Assembly (NCBI RefSeq): GCF_029962835.1
Contig: NC_080577.1
Location: 23,666,501 to 23,730,500 of the forward strand
Direction: 5' to 3'
Source: Magnolia sinica
Lineage: Eukaryota > Streptophyta > Magnoliopsida > Magnoliales > Magnoliaceae
Length of the DNA: 64,000 nt
Shown: positions 23,910 through 35,900 of the stretch, piece after piece
How the letters are laid out: each line of letters begins with the position of its first letter
How positions within the stretch are numbered: position 1 is the stretch's first letter
Made by a program: the position numbers and the translations under genes
Notes under the pieces: generated by a model
What the model saw: only the letters and a program-made list of their open reading frames with translations
The model's database searches: none
What the model was told of the DNA's origin: nothing

Positions 23910-24240
23910 TGTGGATTATCTATGGAGCCCATTGTGGTGTATATATTTTATCCACACTGTCCGTACATTTTTCAAACTCGTTTTAGGGGATGAACCCAAA
24001 ATTGAAGTATATCGAAAGCTGAAGTGGACCACACCACAAGAAACAGTAGCAATTGCACGCTTATAATTGAAAACTATTTCAACGGTGGACGTCATTATCT
24101 CCCTTGTTTTCTGTGGTGTGGTCCACTTGAGTTCTTGACATACTTCAGTTTAGAAATAGTTTACTAAAATGATCTGTAAAAACGAATGGATGACGTGGAT
24201 AAAACAGATATATCACGGTGGGCTCCACAGAGAATCCACA
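23910..24240. repeat. Foldback element, type 2, upstream of TOM9 copy C
   Basis: The left end tgtggattatctatggagcc pairs with the right end ggctccacagagaatccaca. Inward, gtggaccacaccacaagaaa pairs with ttttctgtggtgtggtccac. The whole 331 bases can fold into one long imperfect hairpin. The same element stands upstream of copies B and D; copy A keeps only the right arm. Confidence 0.8.
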
Positions 24241-24349
24241 TGATGTTATTGCATGGTGAGCTCCTCACTCTACAATCCACGTCCCGATTTTCCTAATTCC
24301 CCTAACTTGCTCGAGCCGCCTCTCTCGTCCTACTCTCTCTCTCTCTCTC

Positions 24350-24550
24350 ATGGCGTCTCAGAGCAGAAGACCTTCGCTGTCTCTACCCGAGTCGAGCAGT
24401 AGCAACAGCAATGACGGAATCCTAACTAAGGTTTCAAACTCCATATTTCAATCTCCGATCGTCCATTAAGGCAAGAGGGTCGCGTCCGACGCTACCTTCG
24501 TCGCTAAGAAGCTCCTCAAGAGCACCAGAAAAGCTATTTAGATTGCTAGG
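24350..24550 (+). pseudogene. TOM9-2 pseudogene, copy C (5' two-thirds only)
   Basis: The copy matches the intact gene from ATG (after the CT tract) to about codon 67, then breaks off at ATTGCTAGG and joins AT-rich repeat DNA. It has nonsense codons at codon 40 (TAA) and codon 64 (TAG). Codons 4 and 34, dead in copies A and D, are still CAG and CAA here, so C was disabled independently. The upstream type 1 and type 2 foldback elements are complete and arranged as in copy B. Confidence 0.85.
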
Positions 24551-27500
24551 ATTTAAATCGTCGTACGTGAATAAGATTATCATTTAAAATTTTGATCGTG
24601 CGCACGGGGTCTGTTGTGATTTATATACCACATACATCGGGTATATAAGTAATACCAAACTATAAGGTATACATGTGCCCATTTTCAACAATCATGTCCT
24701 ATGTATTGTTTATCATTATCTTTCATATAATTGTTAATATGACTATCCAAAACCCATATAATTTTGGATAGTCATACCAAACATATTTCTTCTCATACAG
24801 CACATGAATTTTATATTATTTAAAACAACATAATTTATTTTCAACTCCTATTATTAAAATGAGAAGTGTAATACTACAACATCATGAAGTCGAGACTTGA
24901 ATTTTATTCTTTATGTCCACTTAACAAACCAGCATTCATTATGCCTTCACCAGATGATGTTCATACCGACATTTATATGGTACAATATATAGTTTCTTTG
25001 ATATAATGAAGTCTAGATCACTCTCAGGAGTTTCACAATACATCAATTTCTCTCTCAAACCACTATCATTTAAACAAAGAAATGATAATCCATGTCCAAT
25101 TAAGCTAAAAGCTTTATATCTTATTAATAACCCGTTGATAATAAGAGTTGGTTCTTTAAAAAAGGAACTATAAATTATGAGAATGAAAGTTGATAATGGA
25201 GTATAATACTATTATCATAACGTTGTTGTTTTGGTCAACCAGTGAATCATTAGATTATATATTATAAGATTATCATTTCTTATAGTACTGTCATTATTAT
25301 CTCACTAAACTATCAAGTTAAATTATGATGATTTATACTTTAGCTATGTGAAATAGCTATCAGTCTTTCCTACCAGACTCATTAATACTTTTGAAACAAA
25401 TTCTATCTGTTGATTTTAATACGATATAGGATAAATTACCATGTTAAATATAACAAACTATTGTTCTGTATTTGAATGCTCTATTTTTATAAGCAATTGT
25501 CAATTTTATTATCTATCAATGACCATCGGATTATTACTATTATATTCAAGAGATATACATACTTAAGTACAACACCATGTGATAGTTCACCTCTTTAAGC
25601 TTCAAAGTTCAAGGTTTCAAAACTACATGTAAAGGTAAGACAATAATTAACATAATACAATTTTTTTAGTATTATGTTTAACCCTAATATCTTTTTCGTA
25701 CCACTACATCACCCCTTAATTATTATCAAATCATCGGGTCATTGATAAGATATAACATGTGACAGTTCAGTGTTCCAAACTGTTTATCACTACTATTAAT
25801 AACATAAAAATAAGCTAAGCAAAAAAGTAATGTAAAGGTTTATGATGAGTCATAATTATAATATATAATCATGTTGTATAATAGATTTAGCAATCACTAT
25901 AATTAACCACACTCTTGATATTGATAGTATTATTGATACCTACTATAATAATCGTGAATTGTGTACATAATAATTAAATGTTAAAATATAACTGAAATAA
26001 AGAAATTCTATATCCATGTCCAAATTTTGATATTATCATTATATATAATATGTTTAGATCAAGTTAAGATGGTAAGTATACTGTCATCATTTGATTGTTA
26101 TGTACACAATTCAGAATATATTTTTTGAATTAATATAATTAATTATGCCTTGCCCACCGTGGCACTAGCACCGCCCGCTTAGTATGGCGCCCCTGCCCAC
26201 CGCCTAATTTGCCCCGTCGATGCCTTGCTCGCCGTGGGTTTATACATATGGTACGACTATAAAGTGGACCATACCACAGGAAAAAGTAGAAGTAATGATT
26301 TCCACCATTGAAAATTTTTTAAGGACCCAGTGATGTTTATTTGTCATCCAACTTATTCATAAAATAAATATATGTGATAAATATTCATAAGAATCACTCC
26401 ATCTTCGATAACATCGAATGGGGTATATCGATATCATCGAAATAAATGTCGATGATATCGAAGTTCACCACCCGATAAATAGCTGACGAGCAGAAAAAAT
26501 TCATTTTTGCTTCCATGTTCGATTTCTCTGAGAGTTTCTTCCATGGTTCTCATCTTTTGTCGACCGCCAGCCATCTAGGGTGACTTGAATCAGGTAATCT
26601 CTGACACTACTCTTGATTCATCAACATATACTTCGTTGTGTCAGGGCCTTTCTAGTTGAAAATTTCGAGTTTGTTCTTATAGTTATCGGATTCTTTTTTT
26701 TTTACATTTCCTTCTAAGTTATTCAAATGAGTAAGAAAAAATGTAAGTCTCCTATCATAGGTAAGTCATTCAGGCCTATTAGAAAGAAATCCTATATTTT
26801 ATATAAATTGGGTTTAGGAGAATCTTGAACTCTTATGGATATATATATATAAGAGATGATAATGCGCAATTCGTGATTTATACAAAATATCATATTAATT
26901 TTGATCTTATTAATATAATTATAAGATCAAATTCGAACACATATTATATCAAAAATTTATAATATATGTTATCCTACTTGATAATATAAATATGATGACT
27001 GATTATAGTTATATCATTTTCGATAATTTATTATAATGTATGTTAAATTGAGTTATTCAAAGTTACTCATGGGCCACATATACATCACATTGAGTCTCAC
27101 TCAAGGGCCTAATACACATCACGATGGGTCAAGTCCAACTGGATCGAATTTCGGTTCGAGTCGGATTGAGTTACTATGTAACCCGAACTCGACTCGGTCA
27201 GGATTTGGGATGATTATACCACGAATTGATTTAAAGGAAGCACAAAAATGAATCAGAAAATCACAAAGTGACGTAATATCTATCTAAGACAACTTTACAG
27301 AATTATCTAAATTGTGCACCAACTGGATTGCACCATAATAAAATTAAGCATGTTAAAACTTCTGTGATATTTAAATTATCATTTTAAAGGTCACAGAAGT
27401 TTTGCATTAATATGAAATTTATTTTTACTCTTCATTCAAGTGTTTATGACTTTATGAAAAGATTGGATTTAAAATAAACATTACGGTGGGCCTTACAAAT

Positions 27501-29663
27501 TGTAAGCAACATATCAGTGTGGAATTTCTTAAATAATAAATAATTTTTTCACTGGTGGGCCACATCCGTGGAGTCCACTTTTTAGTACATATATGAGGGG
27601 ACATAAAAACTATTTTTTTCAATTTTTAAAGGCCTTTAATCCACCCCATAGGAAGTTCAGATGGAGTGGATTAAATCATGTAATATATTTACATGATTGA
27701 TTAGGCAAATATGAATTTATATACAAAAGGCCTAATCTTAAAGTATAATATATTGGCTGATATTTTTATTATATATTTTATGGCAACAACTTATATTGGC
27801 TTAATACATGTATTGTATTAATACATATAAACATATGTCTTATTAAATTTACAATTTTTATGTATGATTATGGTTGTTATATATATAATATACCTGATCA
27901 TTACCCAATCATTTTACAAATATTGGGTATATAATGTAATATATAATGAAATAATTATCTTATTTCAATGTGAGATATTATATTATCATTGAAATAACAA
28001 TGTGAACTTGAAATTTATGATAATGTGCAATATGATTACTGTGGGTACTTATACATGTATAAGATATTTATATACGTTTAGATAATGGTGCACAGAAGAA
28101 TAGAATGAGGTATCCTATAATATAGTGGTGCAATGTTTGATAAATCCATTATAAATTATATGTATTACCACATAATACATGTATTCACATTAAGCTATGA
28201 ATGTTTAAAACAGTAGTATTTCATTACTACTGTTTTAAATTTTTCAACATATCCGGTTGACCGCGTAATTGCTTTAATTTATAGGATATAACTGCACCAC
28301 TATCACAAAATCAGATTTGTATTTAGTAACATATCTAATTATATTATAATATCTAATACCATAGGAGTTACTTGATAATTATCAAGTTGTAAACATTATA
28401 AATTCTAGGTAACATATTATATTTATCCAAACGACGGATATGTTATAACTATCCATCGTTTAGATAGTTATAAAATATCATTTCACCTTTTAAAATTTCA
28501 TATAGCATTTGAATATAAATTATCTACCTAATGATTATATTACATTTTAGATTTGCTAGATTAATCTATTTAGGTTATTAAGATATTTTATTATACCATT
28601 CATATATGATGGTATAATAATAATTTAGCTGGTGAATGATGAGCATGCGCCCATCTTACCATTATTTAGGTGTATAACATATACACCTAGATATGCGATA
28701 AATATTATAGGAAACATAATTTATCCCTATAAATTACTCTCATTTGATTCTACCTTCTAACATCGAATTAATTATAATTATCAAATAAACTATAGATCAT
28801 CAAAATATATCTGAATAACTATTGCTTAATGTTATATCACTTTACTATAACTAATCATTAGTATAATATACCTATTTACATAGGCTTCATAATTAAAAGT
28901 ATTGGTATTTCACTTGTGCCGCTTAATATCATATAAACCTGTCATATAATGAATAAATACTTCGGCCCACAATAATAATAATAATTATAATCAAATATAG
29001 TGAGCTGGTTCATATATCTCTTGAATGTAATAGTGAACTATCATCGTTTAGAACTATCACCTTATTTTTTAACTATATTTATATTGGTTTGTTTATATTT
29101 CTCATACTAATATATATTTTGATGATCTATACTTTATTTGATATAATGTATTCTAAGTTATGCTAATACATCAATATCTAGACTAAATTGATTACATATA
29201 GTAATACATATTATTTTCTAATTATAACATTAAGTAATATAAGATGGACAAGTTTTTATAATTAGTATGTGATATGGTATATAATTTACCATAGATTGTC
29301 CACATGAATTATAACCAAATTTCTGCACATGAATGAATACAACTGCCGAGAACATTTTATACTATTATTTGTCAACTAGTCCCATTGTATTGCTATATGT
29401 AATCGATTTATAGTCAAATATAATCATCAAAATGTGTGATTCTATTATATATCACTTTGTTAGTATTATCCAAAATAAATGCACATCATCCACCCAAGTG
29501 TTCAAGAAATTGATGTAATGTGACTGTTAGAGTAGATTATATCATGCGCTAATCACACCAACAAAACTTTTATTATGAATTTAAATAAAATTCTTTAACC
29601 GTCCATTCATAGTCATCATATTATTACTTCTTATAATATAGTTGAGGATAAAAAAAATGCAAG
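24551..29663. repeat. Long AT-rich, hairpin-dense region of unknown origin
   Basis: About 5.1 kb of strongly AT-rich DNA with no plausible coding region. It contains many perfect inverted repeats: 24,739-24,752 with 24,762-24,775 (14 bp); 25,956-25,970 with 26,098-26,112 (15 bp, long loop); 28,204-28,218 with 28,225-28,239 (15 bp); and 28,667-28,676 with 28,680-28,689 (10 bp). Its last 1.2 kb recurs at 247-1,457. Islands of ordinary composition sit inside: about 26,140-26,680 (GC-rich cgcccgc-type sequence, a foldback fragment and a gatatcatcga/tcgatgatatc hairpin) and 27,050-27,240. No terminal repeats or target duplications bounding the whole were found. Confidence 0.5.
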
Positions 29664-30316
29664 TATAAATTTCAGTCCACATTTAATGACAAGCTAATAA
29701 AACGTCTTGCCTTCACCCTTTTTACCTCAAGACGTTGTGTTTTTTTAATCTGTTATGGTATTTTGTTTGAATCAATAGGAAGTTTTTGGTTTTTGGTTTT
29801 TATATTTCTTGGCTTAATAATTTCCTGCTTTTTAGAAAAATTGAGTGTGATTCACATTTATAGGGTGGTTTTTACATTCCACATCTATTCCTATAAAAAC
29901 TTGCCCCAACTTTTTGTTGGGGAAGGAAAAACCTGGGGAATTAAGATAGAAATTTAAACTTCTCCCAGGCTTTTCCAAAAAATCAGGTGAATCAATCAAA
30001 CAAAAATTAATTATTCTCTAAGAAACATAAGGCCAAATCTAAACATTCCCCAGGGAACATAAAAACTAGGGAATGAATTCCCCATCAATCAAATAGGCCT
30101 GTAGAATTTGGCTGCCACTGTTTCCTGTGGTATGGTCCACTTAAGTTTTGGATATACTTCAATTTTTAGTTCAACGTCTAAAATTAACTGATACAACGAA
30201 TGGACAGATTGGATAAACCGCATAAATTCAAGCTGGGCCCAAATGAGTTTACTTAGTATGAAAAAAGCGTGCTAAGTAACTCAGTACGCAATCCGATTTG
30301 GTGGTGAAGAGCGTGG
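29664..30316. other. Gene-free stretch: small MITE-like segment and right half of foldback type 1
   Basis: From 29,664 to 30,110 there is AT-rich DNA with MITE-like ends (aaggccaaatctaaacattcc near 30,029; aataggcctgt at 30,093). From 30,112 to 30,293 the sequence is the right half of the type 1 foldback element, ending cagtacgcaatc, which leads into type 2 as in C and B. Confidence 0.5.
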
Positions 30317-30647
30317 TGTGGATTATCTGTGGAGCCCATCATGGTGTATATATTTTATTCATACTGTCCATACATTTTTCAAACTCATTTTAGGGGATGA
30401 ACCCAAAATTGAAGTATATCGAAAGCTGAGGTGGACTACACCACAAGAAATAGTCGCAATTGCACGCCTATAATTGAAAACTATATCAACGGTGGACGTC
30501 ATTATCTCCCTTATTTTCTGTGGTGTGGTCCACTTGAGTTTTTGACATACTTCAATTTAAGAATAGTTTACTAAAATGATCTGTAAAAATGGATGGACGG
30601 CGTGGATAAAACAGACACATCACGGTAGGCTCCATAGAGAATCCACA
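30317..30647. repeat. Foldback element, type 2, upstream of TOM9 copy D
   Basis: The ends tgtggattatctgtggagcc and gaatccaca pair as in the copies at 23,910 and 41,860. The position relative to the TOM9 start is the same, about 110 bases upstream. Confidence 0.75.
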
Positions 30648-30756
30648 CGATGTTATTGCGTGGTGAGCTCCTCACCCTATAATCCGTGTCCCGATTTCCC
30701 TAATTCCCCTAACTTGCTCGAGCCGCCTCTCTCGCCCTACTATCTCTCTCTCTCTC

Positions 30757-31080
30757 ATGGCGTCTTAAAGCAGAAGACCTTCGCTGTCTCTGCCCGGGTT
30801 GAGCAACAGCAACAACAATGACAAAATCCTAGCTAGGATTTTAAACTCCATATCTTAATCTTCGATCATCCATCAAGGCAAGAGGGTCACGTCCGACGCT
30901 ACCTTCGCCGCTGAGAAGCTCCTGAAGAGCACTGGAAAAGCTGCTTGTATCGCCGGGACCACATTCCTTGTCCTTGTCGTCCCTCTGATTATTGAAATGG
31001 ACCGAGAGCAGCAAATAAACGAGCTCGAGTTTCAGTAAGCCAGCTTGCTTGGCACGCCCCCCATCGTTACCCTCAAATGA
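30757..31080 (+). pseudogene. TOM9-2 pseudogene, copy D
   Basis: Full length (324 bases) and free of frameshifts, but with nonsense codons at codon 4 (TAA), codon 34 (TAA) and codon 94 (TAA). The membrane stretch [17 protein letters not shown] is intact. Codons 4 and 34 are shared losses with copy A. The 3' flank (31,081-31,688) is that of the other copies and includes the left part of the TOM9-downstream MITE. It then breaks off at about 31,689, where LINE sequence begins. Confidence 0.9.
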
Positions 31081-31688
31081 TCATCATCACCCATCACCGT
31101 CAGATTCAATCCCTTTTATAAAAAAAATAAATAAATTTCTCTACAGTTTGGTTTGAAGATCCTTTCTCCCATTTCATTTTTGTTCCAGTGATTTTATTAT
31201 TATTTTTTTTGCTATTTTCATGGCTCCGTTAATCTGGTTAGGATTTTGGCTGCAGCAGCGTTGGGAGTGCTCAGGTTAGGCTTTTTGTTACAATTGGTCT
31301 ATGGCAGAATCTAATAGTTTACAAATGTTTCTTTTGTCGAGATTAGGGATTTTCCAATATTTGTGATCGATGGTATTTTGAGTTAGATATGTGGTGTTTG
31401 TTGGATTTTCATCTTTGTGATTGTGTGAATCTTGCAATAAATGCTTGTTCGGGTTCGTTTGAATGTGTGCTATCAAACGAAAATGCAATTGATAGTCTGA
31501 TTGAATGGAAATAACTAAATTGTGATTTCCTTCTGTGTCATTCATGTTAAGACAGTGTTTGGATGCATGAATGGGTTGAATTATGAATGTTTAATTTAAA
31601 AATAAAAAAATTAATAATAATGACACAAATTGATGATACTTCTTAATATTTGTAGCGAGGAAGTATGCGGGCAAGTTGCAGTTTTACT

Positions 31689-32971
31689 GCGGTCCACATT
31701 ATGTATATTAGCTTAATTTTATTATGAACGGCTTATTAATGGAGGAGAGGGAGCGGGCGATCCCATGGGAGACGGTTCCTTCCCGTAAACCTCGATCGTC
31801 TCCGTCTAAGTTTTCGCTCTTGTGGCAAACCTCACCTTCGATACCACGGAAGAAGACCTCCTTCGTATATTCGGTCGTTATGGGAAACTTCTTGATGTCT
31901 TCCTTCCATGGAATCGGCATCTTAATCGTCCTCGCGGATTTGCCTTCATCCGTTTCTGCTATGAGTAGGATGCTTTCAATGCGATTCAATCGTTGCATGG
32001 TCGAAGGATTGATGGAAGGGTGGTTCATATTGCTTGGGCAAAGGGGCCACCGGGACCTAGGGCTACTCTGCAGACATCATCTCTACCCCAAACCTGGGCC
32101 ATGAGGCACCTCCGAGTCGATCGTTTGTGGCAACAGTTTCAGGGTCAAAACTTGAAACTCCCATTCAGAGGTCAGGCCGGTCGGAGATCACTATTATCGC
32201 CAACCAGAGAGCAGTGGAAAACAAGATGCGTAAACTAAGTTGTGCCCTAGTAGGGATTGCAATCGATCAGTAAGTCAGGATTGATAGACTATCTGGAGCT
32301 ATGAAAACTTCCAGCCTCAGGTCCACAGCTGTGGAAATAGTAAGAATCTCTGACAGGAAATTCCTTATTTCGTTCATATCTGAGGAGGAGCTAGAGGCCT
32401 TCAGGACTTTAGCTGAGCTGCACAAATAAATGGGCCTTCTGTCGGTTGAAAAGTGATCGCCAGAAGAAGTAATCGGGCGGGATGGTGTTTGGGTTAGATT
32501 ATTCGACATTCCAATACATGCATGGATTGAGTCCGTCATTCTGGATCTGGCAAGCTATTTCAGGAAGATCATTCAGATAGATTCTAATTCCAGATTCGGT
32601 TATTTCTAGGCTTTCGCCTGAACAAAGGTCATTCCATGGCTAGGAATAAACTTCAATCAAGTGTTACATTTAAGGGTTTTGGGTAATCTTACCCCAATAT
32701 CACGGAGATGGAATCCCTGTTCAAATATGGCAGCTCTACATCCATCAAGTCAGCTAGCAAGGAGAGTACTAAGGAATGGGTTATTAGGCGATTTCATGGT
32801 CAGTCTGGGCCCCCGCTACATGTTTGTGATAAGGCTACAACAGGGGTAGTAGAAAATCCAGATGGAATTTCACGACACCAGTCACGTGTTTGTGCAAATG
32901 TCAACATGGGTGATTGCGTCGATGTTACTTTGGGTGTTGATGTTAATGCCCCTTTGGGAGACTACCCCATG
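31689..32971 (+). mobile_element. LINE ORF1 fragment (RRM and DUF4283-like regions), left part
   Basis: From about 31,810 one frame reads [20 protein letters not shown], then [11 protein letters not shown] and DGRVVHIAWAK, an RNA-recognition motif with RNP2- and RNP1-like segments. In a different frame near 32,253-32,585 follow RKFLISFISEEELEAF and VWVRLFDIPIHAW, like the DUF4283 region of plant L1-type ORF1. Established knowledge: L1-clade plant LINEs with an RRM in ORF1 are described (BNR type). This copy has several stops and frame changes and has no endonuclease or reverse transcriptase nearby. It is interrupted at 32,971 by the LTR element and resumes at 38,532. Confidence 0.7.
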
Positions 32972-35900
32972 TGTCACGCCTCAAATTCAGAAATCGGATT
33001 CACAAGAATCCCGATCGCTGAATCCGGTGCCGACAACCTCTGTAGTACCCCATTCTCGGCTCCCGGTGCTCACACGTTAGATTTTGATCCTGGGATCTTA
33101 CAATGAGGATTTTCAACATGAATTTGTCTCATAAGAAGCATAACCACAAGTATACCCAAATCATAAGAACAACATCATCACCACATATCCACTAATATAA
33201 TTTGAGTACAATATTAAAAATGAAATACATATGTCAAAATCAAAGCTCCAAAAGTGAGCTACATGTTTTAAGCTCTACGCTGCTATAACCTAACATCATA
33301 TGCACGCATCTATCGTGCATAAGCTTATAGAAAGCTTAGAGGGTGGTGTAAGTGTGTGCACAAGGTAGGTGCCAAGTATTCAATATAATGTCAAAATCAT
33401 ACAATATCAGAAATACTGGTAAGATCAAGAATCATACGATATCAGAGTAAGCGAAAATACTGACAGTCCATAAGTCAAATAATATCAGAGTACGCAATAT
33501 AGATTAACTACGCAAATGATGAGTTATAAAGAGCCAAATATCAAATATCAAGGATGCAATGCAATATACAATTCCTGATGAGTTCACAAATACCGTCAGC
33601 CATATTTAGACCTTATAAATGCAGAAACACAGTAACCCAAAATGTCATATGTCGTGGATGTAATGCAATATGCGGTGCGAATGGAATGACCATGATGGAG
33701 TGTGAAGTCGGGATGATAGTATGTGGTATCGCAAGCTACAAGGTCCACCACAAGGACTTCTATCCAAACCAGTCCCATACCTAAATTTAGATAGTCAGAC
33801 TCAATGTAGTAAACTCCTGATCTTAGGTTAGTCGTGCGCTCTAACCGAAATCCTGGCCATTGCGAAAGTACACGTAACAAATAGTTGCGCACCACCAGCC
33901 TGAGTAAATAGTGAATGAATGAATGAGTATGCAACTCTTGCTCCACGAATCAGTACTGTACATCTTTGGGATCATCACCGGGGTCTAATACACTTTACAT
34001 GCAAATCGCCGCCCACTAGCGCACGGCCATGCAAGTGGAAGAGACTTCACTATCCGCCTGGCCAGTAGTCAGCCAATATCTACCCGGCATGTCGATAGCG
34101 AACCCATTCACAAGCTGGTCAAATTCAGCCTAGCTATGCCCCATACCCTCGAACGGGTAAGGTCACACTCCCTCCCAACCGACCACGACACAGTAAGAGA
34201 TGCGGCCTCCTGGTATTTGACACTCAGGCGCTCATGTATCCACTCGGTCTCGACGTTGAGGCGTCTACTAGCCTCGGAGGTTTATGGACTTTCACTCATG
34301 GACATCCAAAGTGCCCAGGTGCTTGAACTAAATATTTTCGGTATCCCATCTAGTCACCCACGACATACCTGTGGAGGTCACAGCATTGATGTCGCTAGGG
34401 CGTATAGTAATCACTATCACACAATGTAAGATGCATAAATCATGTAGTTCAATCATGTATCAATCCTGCACATACCGTGCGCTCGTGTGGGATAACTTCA
34501 CCTATCAGGGAGTCTCATAAATCATCTGCACTATAACATATGCAATGATCAATCACATCGCACAATAAACATACAGATAATGCGTATGGGCATGTATCAT
34601 GATGTTATGCTGTCAATACTCATAATCAGTATCAATAACCGGTATCAACAATTGGCCTCGACAATGTGGACATTTAACCAACATTGCCCCTAAGGAATAG
34701 CCCTCATAGAGCCTAATATATAGTGGACTCATGGCTTCACTCAAGGGCCAAATATACAATACCAAGGGCCTCACTCAAGAGCTTAATACATGTCACGATG
34801 GGCTTTTCACATGGGTCTAACATACATCACAATAGGTCCATAGTCTATCCCTCAAATGCACCACAATGGGCCTCATACTATCAGAATGGGCCGCGTCTCA
34901 TGGGCCTTATACACATCACATGGGCTGCATCACATGGGCCTATATACATCGAATGGACCACGTCCCATGGGCCCTGGATATATCACAATGGGCCTCCTCA
35001 ATGGGCCGCAAATATACCACATTGGGCCCCATCATATGGGCTGCAAATACATCACTACAGGCCGCATAAATGGACGGCATAGATATGCAATGCATACAAC
35101 ATGGTAGGCCGCACGAATGGACGACATAGATATACAATACATACATCATGGCGGGCCGCATATGCGGGCCCAATATACAACATTAAGGGCCACGACCCAT
35201 GGGCCTCAAATGCATCACAAAGGGCTACAACCCATGGGTCTCAACATACATCAAGTGGGCCTCATCGATGGGCCATAAATACGTAACGGGTGGGCCCCGC
35301 TCATGGGCCAAAGATACATCATGATGGGGGGCCTCATATATCACAAGTGGGCCGCATCAATGGGCCACAGTAATATACATCAAGGTGGGTCTTAGGGATG
35401 GGCCACAAATATATCCAGGTGGGCCATAAAAACATCATATTGGGCCTCGATAAGAGGCCACAAACACATAACAGGTGGGCCCAGCATATGGTCCCTCAAA
35501 TACACCACATGAGTCATATAAACATCAAGTGGGCCGCATTACATGGGCCTCATATGCAATACGTTGGGCCTCATGGACGGGCTACAAATCCATCGATGTG
35601 GGCCTCGTGGATGGGCCATAAATACATCAAGGCGGGCCTCATCATATGGGCTTCAAATACAACACAGGTGGGCCCCATTACATGGGCCAAAAATATAAAC
35701 AGATAGGCCCCGCACATGGGCCAAAAATACATCATGATGAGCCTTATGGATGGGCCACACCAATGGGCCTCAACTGTACTTGGACCACACCAAAAATTAT
35801 TCCAATGGTCGTAGGTGTAACATGTGTATCACTGTACACTATCCATCCATAGGACACATGACCCACTAATGATGATCAGCATTGTCCAAACATTGCCAGG

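Noticed and set aside
24551-29663. Organelle DNA insertion
   Set aside because: It is AT-rich, but no plastid or mitochondrial gene, tRNA or rRNA sequence could be recognised.
31724-32104. RRM sequence as a host splicing-factor gene
   Set aside because: The RRM is followed by a DUF4283-like LINE ORF1 segment, is broken by stops and has no introns or RS domain.
34730-35790. CRISPR-like array
   Set aside because: The units are degenerate with no constant repeat and unique spacers of fixed length, and the DNA is a plant LTR; it is a minisatellite.
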